Below, in pieces: positions 46,492-55,450 of a stretch of 64,000 nucleotides of DNA (its first letter is position 1; each line of letters begins with the position of its first letter). The stretch is taken from contig NZ_CP020772.1 in assembly GCF_002097535.1 (NCBI RefSeq), positions 3,512,501 through 3,576,500 of the forward strand. The letters run 5' to 3'. The translations under genes were made by a program, and so were the position numbers. Below the pieces are notes generated by a model, which ran no database searches, had not been told where the DNA came from, and saw nothing but the letters and a program-made list of their open reading frames with translations. Origin of the DNA: Halobacillus mangrovi. GTDB lineage: Bacteria > Bacillota > Bacilli > Bacillales > Halobacillaceae.

Positions 46492-46590
46492 TTTGTTCCC
46501 TGGCTAGTCTGGTTTGTTCCCTAACGTGAGAGGATTGTTCCCTAACGCAAGCTATTTGTTCCGTAGCTAATGGTGATTGTTCCCGATCTC
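46492..46590. repeat. Degenerate array with exact 21-nt period (locus C, 5 units)
   Basis: Units start at 46492, 46513, 46534, 46555 and 46576 (last one partial). Each begins TTTGTTCC or ATTGTTCC; the best units read TTTGTTCCCTAACG followed by TGAGAGG. The minus-strand frame encodes heptads REQxxxx. It sits in the 230-base space between the yitT-type gene and pcrB. Confidence 0.78.
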
Positions 46591-46601
46591 CTTTTCCAAG
46601 C

Positions 46602-46631
46602 AAAAAAACCGCCTTCCAAGGAAAGCAGTTT
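46602..46631 (-). terminator. Intrinsic terminator of the YitT-type gene
   Basis: Minus strand: AAACTGCTTTCC, TT, GGAAGGCGGTTTTTTT; the stem has G-U pairs and begins right at the stop codon. Confidence 0.7.
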
Positions 46632-47231
46632 CTAATGAGGGGTTGCATGGTGAAGAAACCTTGAAGAGGTACAAAGCATCGTAACCAAAGCCACACTCAA
46701 AATTGTAATCGTCGACAGCAGGAGCGTCTGTGTGGAGAAAAGGTAGCCGCTCACACCTATAATTAACAAATCAAATGCAAAAATGACAAAGCCGACGTTC
46801 ATCTTCAGCCAATCGGATATCATCTGAGCGAGCAGGTCGGTCCCGCCCGTGCTCGTCTTATTCCTAAGCATTAATCCGATACCACCACCCACTAGTGCTC
46901 CCCCAAGGATGGAACTCACGGCCGGATCGAGTGCCAGGTGATAGTCGCGAAGACCACTCAATACATCGATCGAAAGAGAGGAAACGAGCAGTCCATGTAG
47001 ACTGTTATAAAAATAAGCGCGATAGTGGAACCACGCTAGCGTAAATATCGGTATGCTGAAGCAAATGATTGTAAAGCCGACTTTGAGTCCCCATACGTAA
47101 TTAGCGATCAGACCAAGTCCAATCATCCCGCCATCAAGAACATGATCAGGGATTAGAAAAAAATTGATTCCGAGCGACAGGAGCATACTTCCAGCAAGGA
47201 TCGCTATTCCTTTTTTAAGAAAGGACTTCAT
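46632..47231 (-). CDS. YitT-family membrane protein (short form)
   Basis: 199 residues from ATG 47231 (AAGGGG about 9 nt upstream). Five to six membrane helices with the YitT core LSLGINFFLIPDHVLDGGMI, GLMLRNKTSTGGTDLLAQMI and the final hydrophobic hairpin. The C-terminal DUF2179 domain of full-length YitT proteins (about 280 residues) is absent, so it is the transmembrane part only. It ends naturally at a terminator rather than being broken. The function of the family is uncertain. Confidence 0.8.
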   Translation of the reverse strand: MKSFLKKGIAILAGSMLLSLGINFFLIPDHVLDGGMIGLGLIANYVWGLKVGFTIICFSIPIFTLAWFHYRAYFYNSLHGLLVSSLSIDVLSGLRDYHLALDPAVSSILGGALVGGGIGLMLRNKTSTGGTDLLAQMISDWLKMNVGFVIFAFDLLIIGVSGYLFSTQTLLLSTITILSVALVTMLCTSSRFLHHATPH

Positions 47232-47350
47232 TATAAAAATCCCCTTCGAGGTAGACAAGTTTCTACTAGCGTATGCTTGTCAAGCTCTTCTTAGAAGGGA
47301 TTTATGCTCGTGAACGGGCAATGGTATTTGTCATCCGCCTGAGCTCAAAC

Positions 47351-47381
47351 AAAAAAGACTGCTCTATGAGAGAGGCAGTCC
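47351..47381 (-). terminator. Intrinsic terminator of yerC
   Basis: GACTGCTCT pairs with AGAGGCAGTC around ATGAG; on the minus strand GCAGTCTTTTTTG. Confidence 0.85.
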
Positions 47382-47390
47382 TTCCCAAAA

Positions 47391-47693
47391 CTATTCAGTT
47401 TTCTTTTCCTGGACACGATCAAGCGCAAGCGTGTAAGCGTCATTCCCGTAATTTAAGCAGCGCTTCACGCGGGAAATCGTCGCCGTTGAGGCTCCTGTTT
47501 CCGTCTCGATTTTATGATACGTGAAGCCCTCCCTCAACATACGTGCCACTTCTAGACGCTGGGCGAGTGACTGCACCTCATTCATTGTCGCTAAGTCATC
47601 AAAAAACTCGTAGCATTCTTCTACATTCTGCAGGGATAAAATGGCTTCAAAAAGCTGGTCAAGCGTTTTTCCTCTCAGTTTGTCTATTTGCAT
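47391..47693 (-). CDS. yerC: YerC/YecD family TrpR-related protein
   Basis: 100 residues, all helical, with the TrpR-like helix-turn-helix EVQSLAQRLEVARMLREGFT, YHKIETETGASTATISRVKR. The family is conserved in Firmicutes. In B. subtilis yerC lies at the same position behind yerA-yerB. It is presumed to be a DNA-binding regulator; the target is unknown. Confidence 0.9.
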   Translation of the reverse strand: MQIDKLRGKTLDQLFEAILSLQNVEECYEFFDDLATMNEVQSLAQRLEVARMLREGFTYHKIETETGASTATISRVKRCLNYGNDAYTLALDRVQEKKTE

Positions 47694-47708
47694 AGCATCA
47701 GTCCTCCT

Positions 47709-48761
47709 CTAATCATTAACAGTGACGGCTGCATTTTTAGGAACGATATTTACCCATGTCTGCCCTGGAACAAACGACAATGGCTCTTCATTGTCATAGG
47801 GCAAAATGCGCCCATCGATATTTTTCCATTCTATTTCTTTTACTTTCCCTTTTTGTATTAAATACCCTTTTCCACCGGATGTTAAATCAATATCACGCCG
47901 GCCTTTGCTGTCGATGATTTGATGTTCAGTCTCGACAATCATGACATTATCAACGGCAAGACGCTCTTCATTGGCGGCATCAAATGAAGGTTCTCCATCA
48001 CTCGAACGCAAATACCGGCCGCTCGCCTCATCATACGTGAATGTGACGACTTCTTCAGGGTGTTCGGAGTAAGTGATGGTCACACCGTTGGCGTCTGTTC
48101 CATCTATAGGCTTCTCTTTTGAAAATGGAAGTGGTGCGACTTCATGATCCTGAGGATAATCTTTATTGGTCAGTGCCTGATCTAGCCCTGCTGTAATCAA
48201 ATAGGAATTGTGCGGAGCTGACCGCTCCGAAGACCGCTGAAACAGCCAGCCATTGTTGTCGTACAACGATCCGTCCAGATAATGAATACCATTGGCTGCG
48301 ATCTTACGGTTAATGGCTGTTGATGCTCCATGATACAAATAAACCGAATTAAAAGCGGAAGCGATCTCGAAATAGTATGGTCGCGCGCTTCTTACCGGTC
48401 CAATTGTATCAGGAATCCGGCTGTGAAACAAAGCGAGGAAGCGTGTGATCTGCCCTTCTGCCAGCACTTCATAGACGATATCTGCCTGGCTTAGACCCGA
48501 CTGCGGTCTTGCCTTCGTATGGTTATTAATCATTACACCAATGACCCGATGCTGGCTTACTTCTTCCATCGCTTGTCCTGTTAAAGGATATATGTTGTCG
48601 TCCGTTTGCTGCTGTTCTTTGTCTTGGGAACCTTCTATCTCTTTCGGTTCTTGTTCAAACGCCGTCTCTTGATTTATTTCCATCCCTTTTCCTACAGATG
48701 CACAGGCACTAAGTAGAAATAGGGAGAAAAAGGTGACACTTAAAAACGTAAGCTTTCTCAC
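47709..48761 (-). CDS. yerB: YerB family lipoprotein (DUF3048)
   Basis: About 350 residues. The GTG at 48761 is preferred to that at 48770 because GAGGGAA then has a normal 9-nt spacing. The signal peptide ends SLFLLSACASVGK (lipobox). The DUF3048 domain shows IGVMINNHTKARPQSGLSQA, DIVYEVLAEGQITRFLALFH and GPVRSARPYYFEIASAFN. B. subtilis YerB is a surface lipoprotein of unknown function. It lies between yerA and yerC as in B. subtilis. Confidence 0.9.
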   Translation of the reverse strand: MRKLTFLSVTFFSLFLLSACASVGKGMEINQETAFEQEPKEIEGSQDKEQQQTDDNIYPLTGQAMEEVSQHRVIGVMINNHTKARPQSGLSQADIVYEVLAEGQITRFLALFHSRIPDTIGPVRSARPYYFEIASAFNSVYLYHGASTAINRKIAANGIHYLDGSLYDNNGWLFQRSSERSAPHNSYLITAGLDQALTNKDYPQDHEVAPLPFSKEKPIDGTDANGVTITYSEHPEEVVTFTYDEASGRYLRSSDGEPSFDAANEERLAVDNVMIVETEHQIIDSKGRRDIDLTSGGKGYLIQKGKVKEIEWKNIDGRILPYDNEEPLSFVPGQTWVNIVPKNAAVTVND

Positions 48762-48784
48762 TTTTAACACTTCCCTCTTTTATT

Positions 48785-50530
48785 TTAACGCATTATCGAA
48801 GGAAAGAGTACCTCTTTCTTTTTCACATCCATGATACCGAGTGGTGTGATGCGGATGTAAGGCAGATGCATGGAAGATAAAAAGAGCAGTGTATAGACTG
48901 GGTCGGAATAAGAAAAACCATGAGATTTCAAGTGTTGTTTCAATTCTGCTTCCTTTTCCATAAGCTCAGGAAGGGGTAAGTCAGACATGACACCACCTAA
49001 TGGAAGAGGCAGTTCAAAGATCACTTTTCCATCATTCACGAGCACAATTCCACCTCCGAGTTCTTTCATTCTCTTGAAGGCTTTTTTCATGTCAGAGCGT
49101 GATTTTCCGATAAGGATCAAATCGCCTGTATTGGAATAAGAGCTGGCAATGGCTCCCAGAGAGTTCGTGAACCCTTTTAGCAACGTATTGACAGTCCACT
49201 CTCCATCCCGATCCATAAACATGAGGAAGGCTTCATTCGTCTCGTGAGACAGGCGTTCTGCTGAGGCATCAATATCGATTGCATACGGCTTCATGATCAC
49301 ATCATTAATCATTTCCATTCCAATCGGCATTGAGAACTGCATATCCCCTTCCGCAACCTCCCAATCTAATGATAATGGGGTCACACCATTTTTCTCCCAA
49401 GGAATCGTCGATTCGGTTTGAATCATCTCGCCATCCCGCTTTACCCATTCTCCTTTTGCAATAACAGAATGAGGAGTCGGGTCTTTTGGATCTTTCAAAA
49501 AGTTGAGGTGAGCCACTCTCCCTGCGTTAACACTTCCAACCCGATTTTCAATACCGAAATGCCGGGCTGGCTGATAAGTCGCCATCATATAAGCATCCAG
49601 GACCGGAACACCTTCTTCAATCGCAATTTTTATACATTGATTGATCAGTCCTTCACGATAAAAGCCAGGCGTAGATCCGTCCGTTGTGTACATCATATGA
49701 TCGAAGTGGGTGTGATTATGCTTTTTCAGTCCCTTAAGGATATCGGGAAGGTCAGGGCGAATGGAAGAATAGCGAAGTCCGGTTTGGTAACCAACTTCCA
49801 GACGTTTGATCACATCTTCCGCCGTCATCGATTCATGCTCAGAGTCCATGCCTAACAGTCTCATTTTGACTAGTGTTTTTTGTGAAGCGCCAGGAAGGTG
49901 GGCTTCCAGCGGTTTTCTTGCCCGCTTCGTTTCCTGCATCCAATGAAGAATTTGTTCATCACCGCCGTAGAGAACATCTGGCCATGCCGTTAGTTCCCCT
50001 CCCTGGATGACTGCATCATGTTCAATCCAGGAGAGCACTTGTTCATCAAAGTGCTGTTTCTTTTCTTCCCTGAGCACAGTCTGAGGGTCAAAACGCGCCC
50101 ACCAGTACATCGTTGCGGGAAGATTCATGAATTCTTCCAATAAAGAAAACGCTTTCTCTTTTTCTGTTAAAAAAAGCCACATAAGATTATCGTTAATCAG
50201 CGTGGTGGTCCCTGTCCTGGCTGCATATTCCGCCAAGCTTCGGGGATTATATAACTGAAACGGATGGGCGTGAGGCTCAACGTAGCCTGGGACAATATAA
50301 CTGTCCTTCCCATCAATGATTTCTGTTCCGTCTGTATTGGCAGGAAGCTCCGGCCCTGTGTAGAGGATACGATCCTCATACAGCCAGATGTGCCCTGTCA
50401 TCCATTGTTTCATATATACGTTCAAATAGGTTGTATTTTTGATCAGTTTAGTTGGCGCTTGTGTGCCATCGATGACAGCCGCATGTTCACGCAACTGCCG
50501 ATTACGCCAACGGAATCGTGTTTCATTCAT
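48785..50530 (-). CDS. yerA: Adenine deaminase-like amidohydrolase (YerA)
   Basis: 581 residues of the adenine deaminase family. The metal site starts with YVEPHAHPFQLYNP (about 98-111, HxH), followed by LEAHLPGASQ, the HVMYT-like HMMYTTDG Asp region and VGSVNAGRVAHLNFLKDP. The C-terminal domain follows the Ade pattern (LGGGIVLVNDGKVIFELPLP). B. subtilis YerA is a close paralogue of AdeC at the same locus, next to the pur operon, so purine salvage is likely but its activity is not proven. Confidence 0.88.
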   Translation of the reverse strand: MNETRFRWRNRQLREHAAVIDGTQAPTKLIKNTTYLNVYMKQWMTGHIWLYEDRILYTGPELPANTDGTEIIDGKDSYIVPGYVEPHAHPFQLYNPRSLAEYAARTGTTTLINDNLMWLFLTEKEKAFSLLEEFMNLPATMYWWARFDPQTVLREEKKQHFDEQVLSWIEHDAVIQGGELTAWPDVLYGGDEQILHWMQETKRARKPLEAHLPGASQKTLVKMRLLGMDSEHESMTAEDVIKRLEVGYQTGLRYSSIRPDLPDILKGLKKHNHTHFDHMMYTTDGSTPGFYREGLINQCIKIAIEEGVPVLDAYMMATYQPARHFGIENRVGSVNAGRVAHLNFLKDPKDPTPHSVIAKGEWVKRDGEMIQTESTIPWEKNGVTPLSLDWEVAEGDMQFSMPIGMEMINDVIMKPYAIDIDASAERLSHETNEAFLMFMDRDGEWTVNTLLKGFTNSLGAIASSYSNTGDLILIGKSRSDMKKAFKRMKELGGGIVLVNDGKVIFELPLPLGGVMSDLPLPELMEKEAELKQHLKSHGFSYSDPVYTLLFLSSMHLPYIRITPLGIMDVKKKEVLFPSIMR

Positions 50531-50602
50531 GGAGCGTCCTCCCTTGTTTCAATATGTTCTATCGTAACACAGGAAAACCCTACTTGCTAAGGAGGAACCT
50601 AC

Positions 50603-50860
50603 GTGATACAAAATATCGGGATTATCAACTCTATGGTTCGTATCACTGCCGGGCTAAGCATGCTGACATTTTTGTCAATGCAAGGCCAGAAGCAGGAAGA
50701 TTCGTTTGTTCAGCGTATGATGGTTATCATCGCAGCCATGAAGGTGGCGGAAGGAATCGTTCGCTACTGCCCAATGACAGCGATGTATGATGAGATCGTT
50801 TATGAAGATGACGGTCTAGAGGAAGATTGGGATCAGGAATTTACTGAAGAAGTGATGTAA
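50603..50860 (+). CDS. DUF2892/YgaP-type small membrane protein
   Basis: 85 residues, GTG start at 50603 with AAGGAGGA about 10 nt upstream. It opens IQNIGIINSMVRITAGLSML with a second hydrophobic stretch RMMVIIAAMKVAEGIVRYCP, the pattern of DUF2892 (inner-membrane YgaP-like) proteins, and has a very acidic C-terminal tail. Function is unknown. It is divergent from yerA. Confidence 0.75.
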   Translation: MIQNIGIINSMVRITAGLSMLTFLSMQGQKQEDSFVQRMMVIIAAMKVAEGIVRYCPMTAMYDEIVYEDDGLEEDWDQEFTEEVM

Positions 50861-50907
50861 TAACGATGATCTTGCTTGCACCTATTGTCTTAAGATATAA
50901 ATAAAAT

Positions 50908-50934
50908 AGGACGGGGACAATCCCCGTCCTTTCT
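50908..50934 (+). terminator. Intrinsic terminator of the DUF2892 gene
   Basis: AGGACGGGGA pairs with TCCCCGTCCT around CAA, followed by TTCTAT. Confidence 0.8.
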
Positions 50935-50952
50935 ATAAAGGATGAAAACGAT

Positions 50953-51057
50953 ATGGATTTTTTAGAATATTTCACAGATGTCGGATTCGTGATTGTAACA
51001 GTCATTGGTACCATAGCCGCTCTATTTTACGTAGGGGTGCGTCGACGAAATCGATGA
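50953..51057 (+). CDS. EYxxD-motif small membrane protein (34 aa)
   Basis: ATG 50953 to TGA 51057; the protein begins MDFLEYFTDVGF, has one membrane helix (VIVTVIGTIAALFYVGV) and a basic end RRRNR. The EYxxD motif (EYFTD) before the helix matches a named group of tiny Bacillaceae membrane proteins (recalled). AAAGGATG lies upstream, a modest ribosome site. Its last 36 nt overlap the 3' end of purD on the opposite strand. It was missed by length-limited gene calling. Confidence 0.65.
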   Translation: MDFLEYFTDVGFVIVTVIGTIAALFYVGVRRRNR

Positions 51058-52299
51058 AATCCCGATATCACGTCTGTAATAAAAGTCTTTATTGCCTTCG
51101 AACATCTGCAAATGTTCATAGACCTCTTCCAGTGCTTGAGGGAGGCTCTTTTCTACCGCTCCAACGAGCAGGACACGCCCTCCACTGGATACATAGCCAT
51201 GCTCGCTTTTTTCCGTACCGGCATGCACTGTATAGACGTTAGTTTTTCCACTTATAACAGGAACTGGCCGTCCTTTCTCATATCCCCCCGGATAGCCGCT
51301 CGAAGCAACAACCACCCCTGCGCAAGTTTTGTCTGCCCAACGAAGTTCAGGATCTTTCTCATTCAGCACATCTACAATCACCTGGACAAGGTCGTTTTCC
51401 AATAGAGGCAGGACTACCTGCGTCTCTGGATCACCAAAACGTGCGTTAAATTCAATCACTTTCGGGCCTCTGTCTGTCTGAATCAGCCCTGCATAGAGAA
51501 TTCCGGTAAATGGGCGCCCTTCTTTAACAAGTGCATCTGCCGCCGGCTGCAGGATGGAGTTGACCGCAGTCTGATAATCCGCTTCTGGCAGTTCCGGAAC
51601 TGGAGCAAACGCACCCATGCCGCCTGTGTTTGGACCATGGTCCCCTTCAAACGCACGCTTATGATCTTTTGCAGGAATCATTGGGTACACGTTAGAACCA
51701 TTGACAAATGCCATTAGAGAAAATTCTTCTCCTTGTAAAAATTCCTCAACAACGATCTCTTTGCTTGCCTCGCCAAACTGTCCTTTTTCAAGCATATCCT
51801 CAGCTGCTTTTAGCGCCTCCTCCACTTTCTCCGCGACGACCACACCTTTTCCAGCAGCCAGGCCGTCCGCTTTGACAACAATAGGTGCGCCTTTTTCACG
51901 AATGTACGCTTTAGCCGCTTCTAGATTAGTGAATGCCTGGTAGTCTGCCGTAGGAATCTCATACTTCGCCATGATCTTCTTAGCAAAATGTTTGCTTCCT
52001 TCAATCATAGCGGCTGCATAGGTCGGTCCGAAAACCTTCAGGCCTGCCGATTGGAAGATATCGACTAGTCCTTCCAGTAATGGATTTTCAGGTCCTACAA
52101 TGGTTAGGTCTACTCCATTTTCTTTTGCAAAAGTAACAAGCTTCTTCTGATCGGTCTCCGGTATAGCCACTCGTTCAGCAACTTCTTCCATACCAGCGTT
52201 CCCTGGTGCAGCAAAAATTTTGTCCGCCTGTTTGCTCTCAGCTAGCTTCTGTATCAGACTATGCTCACGGCCTCCACGACCGATTACCAAAATATTCAT
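51022..52299 (-). CDS. purD: Phosphoribosylamine-glycine ligase
   Basis: 425 residues from ATG 52299 (AGGGG about 8 nt upstream; a GTG at 52308 is also possible). ATP-grasp enzyme: MNILVIGRGGREHSLIQKLA, GPENPLLEGL, VVKADGLAAGKGVVVAEKVE, GPNTGGMGAFAPVPELPEAD and VIEFNARFGDPETQVVLPLL. It makes GAR from phosphoribosylamine. It is the last gene of the pur operon. The C-terminal end SSISSTHPYVK seems slightly extended and overlaps the 34-aa gene on the other strand. No terminator was recognised after it on the minus strand. Confidence 0.96.
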   Translation of the reverse strand: MNILVIGRGGREHSLIQKLAESKQADKIFAAPGNAGMEEVAERVAIPETDQKKLVTFAKENGVDLTIVGPENPLLEGLVDIFQSAGLKVFGPTYAAAMIEGSKHFAKKIMAKYEIPTADYQAFTNLEAAKAYIREKGAPIVVKADGLAAGKGVVVAEKVEEALKAAEDMLEKGQFGEASKEIVVEEFLQGEEFSLMAFVNGSNVYPMIPAKDHKRAFEGDHGPNTGGMGAFAPVPELPEADYQTAVNSILQPAADALVKEGRPFTGILYAGLIQTDRGPKVIEFNARFGDPETQVVLPLLENDLVQVIVDVLNEKDPELRWADKTCAGVVVASSGYPGGYEKGRPVPVISGKTNVYTVHAGTEKSEHGYVSSGGRVLLVGAVEKSLPQALEEVYEHLQMFEGNKDFYYRRDIGISSISSTHPYVK

Positions 52300-52317
52300 C
52301 CCATTCACCCCTGTGAT

Positions 52318-53850
52318 TTAATGTTTGAAGTGACGCATTCTAGTAAAGACCATTGCCACGCCATGCTTATTGCAAGCATCAATTGAATCTTGATCACGCT
52401 TCGATCCACCCGGCTGTATAATTGCTTTTACACCAGCTTCTGCAGCTGCTTCCACCGTATCTGGCATTGGGAAAAATGCGTCAGATGCCATGATGCTCCC
52501 TTCCGCTTTACCTCCTGACTGTTCGAGTGCGATTTTAGCTGCGCCTACACGGTTCATCTGACCTGCGCCAACTCCTAATGTGCGGTCGCCTTTTGCAACG
52601 ACGATCGCGTTCGACTTCACATGTTTCACAACTTTCCATCCGAGTTTCAAGTCATGCAGCTCTTGCTCTGACGGTTCACGATCCGTTGCGACTTCAAGTT
52701 CGACATCATCTAAAGAACCTTCGTCGGTATCCTGTACAAGTAAGCCACCGCCAACGCTTGTCAGCTTATGCGTTTGCGCTTCTGGCTTCTTCATATCTAC
52801 GGTTAACAGTCTAAGATTCTTTTTCTTCGTTAACAGATCAAGCGCTTCTTGACTGAAAGATGGCGCGATGATGATCTCTAGGAAAATCTCCTTCAGTTTA
52901 GCCGCTGTGTCTGCATCGACTTCACGGTTCAACGCGACAATTCCACCAAAAATAGAAACAGGATCTCCTTCATAAGCTTTCACGTAAGCGTCATAGAGCG
53001 TATCACCGACACCTACACCACAAGGGTTCATGTGCTTGACCGCAACGGCTGCCGGTTGATTAAATTCAAGCACTACTTCTAAGGCAGCATTTGCATCCTG
53101 TATATTGTTGTAGGAAAGTTCTTTTCCGTTCAACTGCTCCGCATTGGCAAGAGATGCCCCTTCGTAGTTTGCTTTTTTGTAAAAAGAAGCAGACTGATGA
53201 GGGTTCTCTCCATAACGTAAGGACTGAACTTTTTCATACGTCACGGAATAAGTTTCTGGATAAGCTTCTTCTGTTAGAGTGGTGAAATATTCGGCAATCA
53301 TTGCATCATAGTTAGCTGTATGACGGAACACTTTCGCAGCTAGCTTACGACGGACCTCATAGCTTAAGTTTTCAGATTTCAATCCTTCGATGACTTCATT
53401 GTAATCAGTTGGATCGACCACAACGGCCACATCTTCAAAACTTTTTGCGGCTGCACGAAGCATTGTAGGACCACCGATATCGATGTTTTCAATAGCTTCC
53501 GCTTCTGTCACGTCTTCTTTTGCAATCGTTTCTTTGAATGGATACAAATTGACGGCAACAAGGTCGATCGGCTGGATACCGAGTTCCTCAATCTGATTCA
53601 TATGCTCACCATTGCTTCGTTTAGCAAGCAGGCCGCCGTGCACAGATGGGTGCAGGGTTTTCACGCGTCCATCCATGATTTCCGGGAACTCCGTAATTTC
53701 TGAAATCGATCGAACCGGAATGCCGGCTTCCTCGATCACTCGTTTGGTGCCCCCTGTAGAAACAAGCTCATAATCTAGTTCATGTAGTTGTTTAGCAAAG
53801 TTGGTTAACCCTTGTTTATTGGATACGCTGAGTAAGGCGCGCTTTTTCAT
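52318..53850 (-). CDS. purH: Bifunctional AICAR transformylase/IMP cyclohydrolase
   Basis: 510 residues. The N-terminal MGS-like cyclohydrolase domain (RALLSVSNKQGLTNFAKQLH; LVSTGGTKRVIEEAGIPVRS; MDGRVKTLHPSVHGGLLAKR) is followed by the AICAR formyltransferase domain (YGENPHQSASFYKKANYEG; VAVKHMNPCGVGVGDTLYDA; FPMPDTVEAAAEAGVKAIIQ). It catalyses the last two steps to IMP. It overlaps purN by 4 nt. Confidence 0.97.
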   Translation of the reverse strand: MKKRALLSVSNKQGLTNFAKQLHELDYELVSTGGTKRVIEEAGIPVRSISEITEFPEIMDGRVKTLHPSVHGGLLAKRSNGEHMNQIEELGIQPIDLVAVNLYPFKETIAKEDVTEAEAIENIDIGGPTMLRAAAKSFEDVAVVVDPTDYNEVIEGLKSENLSYEVRRKLAAKVFRHTANYDAMIAEYFTTLTEEAYPETYSVTYEKVQSLRYGENPHQSASFYKKANYEGASLANAEQLNGKELSYNNIQDANAALEVVLEFNQPAAVAVKHMNPCGVGVGDTLYDAYVKAYEGDPVSIFGGIVALNREVDADTAAKLKEIFLEIIIAPSFSQEALDLLTKKKNLRLLTVDMKKPEAQTHKLTSVGGGLLVQDTDEGSLDDVELEVATDREPSEQELHDLKLGWKVVKHVKSNAIVVAKGDRTLGVGAGQMNRVGAAKIALEQSGGKAEGSIMASDAFFPMPDTVEAAAEAGVKAIIQPGGSKRDQDSIDACNKHGVAMVFTRMRHFKH

Positions 53851-54425
53851 AGAGATTCCTCCTTGACGAGTAGTGATTGTATAACTTTCGGGTATAGGCG
53901 ATGCTCGACCGCTTGAATTTTCCTTTTTACATCTTCTTCGGTATCGGTGTCTTCAATTCGAACCGCTTCCTGATCGATAATCGGTCCTGTGTCCATCCCG
54001 TCATCTACAAAATGAACGGTAACCCCTGTGATTTTAACCTTTTTTTCAAATGCCTGTCCGATGGCATCTTTTCCAGGGAACGCCGGCAAAAGGGAAGGAT
54101 GAATGTTCAGAATCCGGTTCTGATAGGGCTCTAGCAGGGTAGGCCCGATCAAGCGCATATAGCCTGCAAGAATAATGTAATCGATGTTTCTTGTTCGACA
54201 GTCCTCAAGTAACGCTCGCTCATAAGCTGCTTTATTTTCATAAACCTTGGGCGTAAAGACAACCGTATCTACAGAATGACGCTGCGCTTTTTCAATGACA
54301 GACGCCCCCACCCGGTCGCAAACAAGAAGAGAAACTTGAGCATCAAGCTTTCCTTCTTCAATGGCCTGGATAATGGCGTCAAAATTCGACCCCGTACCTG
54401 AAGCAAATACAGCTAAATTCATCAT
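53847..54425 (-). CDS. purN: Phosphoribosylglycinamide formyltransferase (folate-dependent)
   Basis: 192 residues: [20 protein letters not shown] (N-terminal phosphate loop), [40 protein letters not shown] (catalytic Asn-His) and [20 protein letters not shown]. It transfers the formyl group of 10-formyl-THF to GAR. It overlaps purM and purH by 4 nt; starts at 54425 and 54422 are both possible. Confidence 0.96.
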   Translation of the reverse strand: MMNLAVFASGTGSNFDAIIQAIEEGKLDAQVSLLVCDRVGASVIEKAQRHSVDTVVFTPKVYENKAAYERALLEDCRTRNIDYIILAGYMRLIGPTLLEPYQNRILNIHPSLLPAFPGKDAIGQAFEKKVKITGVTVHFVDDGMDTGPIIDQEAVRIEDTDTEEDVKRKIQAVEHRLYPKVIQSLLVKEESL

Positions 54426-55432
54426 GACCAGTGAATCCCTTCCTGTTCTGTGACTTTTCCGATAACAAAAGCGTTCTTCTGGGAAGCAACAGCTGCTTCA
54501 GCCTCGTCTTCAGACACAACGGCAACCATCCCGATTCCCATATTAAAGACGCCATACATATCGTCCTCAGGGATCCTGCCTTCTTTTTGTAAAAAGTTGA
54601 AGATCTCCGGTACCGGCCAGCTGTTCGTTTCGATCCTTGCTCCAAGCCCTTCCGGCAAAGTACGGGGAACGTTCTCATAAAAACCACCGCCTGTAATATG
54701 GGCGAGTCCTTTAACGCTGACTGCTTCTCTCAAACCTTGAACCGCCTTTACGTAGATGTTCGTTGGCGTCAATAACTCTTCGCCAAGTGGGCGGTCGAAT
54801 TCAGGATAAGTTTTATTCAAATCAAGTCCATTGTTGTCGATGACTTTCCTGACTAAGGAAAAGCCGTTGGAGTGAACGCCCGTGGATGGGAGCCCAATCA
54901 ACACGTCGCCAGGCTGAATCGAGTCGCCTGTGATGATGCTATCTTTGTCAGCCATTCCGACGACAAAACCGGCAAGATCATACTCATCAAGCTCATACAT
55001 GCCGGGCATTTCAGCTGTTTCCCCACCAACAAGAGCAGCACCCGACTGTTCACAGCCATCAGCAATGCCTTTGACGATCTGCTCAATCCGCTCAGGTTCA
55101 TTTTTTCCGCAGGCAATATAGTCAAGAAATAAAAGTGGATCGGCACCTTGAGCGACGATGTCGTTTACACACATCGCAACGACATCAACACCGATGGTAT
55201 CATGTTTGTCCATTTGAAAGGCGAGCTTCAACTTTGTACCGACTCCGTCGGTTCCGGTAACGAGGACTGGTTTTTCGTAATTCATCTCACTGATATCGAA
55301 CAGTCCGGCAAAAGCACCGAGGCCGCCGAGCACTTCTTTGCGCATCGTTCGCTGTACGTGTTTTTTCATACGGTCGACGGCTTCGTAGCCCGCTTCAACA
55401 TCGACCCCAGCCTGTTTATAAGATTGGCTCAT
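54422..55432 (-). CDS. purM: Phosphoribosylformylglycinamidine cyclo-ligase (AIR synthase)
   Basis: 336 residues. [20 protein letters not shown] at the N-terminus, [60 protein letters not shown] and [20 protein letters not shown] are diagnostic. It closes the imidazole ring. ATG 55432 with GGAGGAG upstream. Confidence 0.97.
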   Translation of the reverse strand: MSQSYKQAGVDVEAGYEAVDRMKKHVQRTMRKEVLGGLGAFAGLFDISEMNYEKPVLVTGTDGVGTKLKLAFQMDKHDTIGVDVVAMCVNDIVAQGADPLLFLDYIACGKNEPERIEQIVKGIADGCEQSGAALVGGETAEMPGMYELDEYDLAGFVVGMADKDSIITGDSIQPGDVLIGLPSTGVHSNGFSLVRKVIDNNGLDLNKTYPEFDRPLGEELLTPTNIYVKAVQGLREAVSVKGLAHITGGGFYENVPRTLPEGLGARIETNSWPVPEIFNFLQKEGRIPEDDMYGVFNMGIGMVAVVSEDEAEAAVASQKNAFVIGKVTEQEGIHWS

Positions 55433-55450
55433 CGCTGCTCCTCCATTTCT

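Noticed and set aside
46334..46696. 120-codon ORF with Arg-Glu-Gln heptads
   Set aside because: It spans the locus C array, overlaps the ends of two real genes and has no plausible start.
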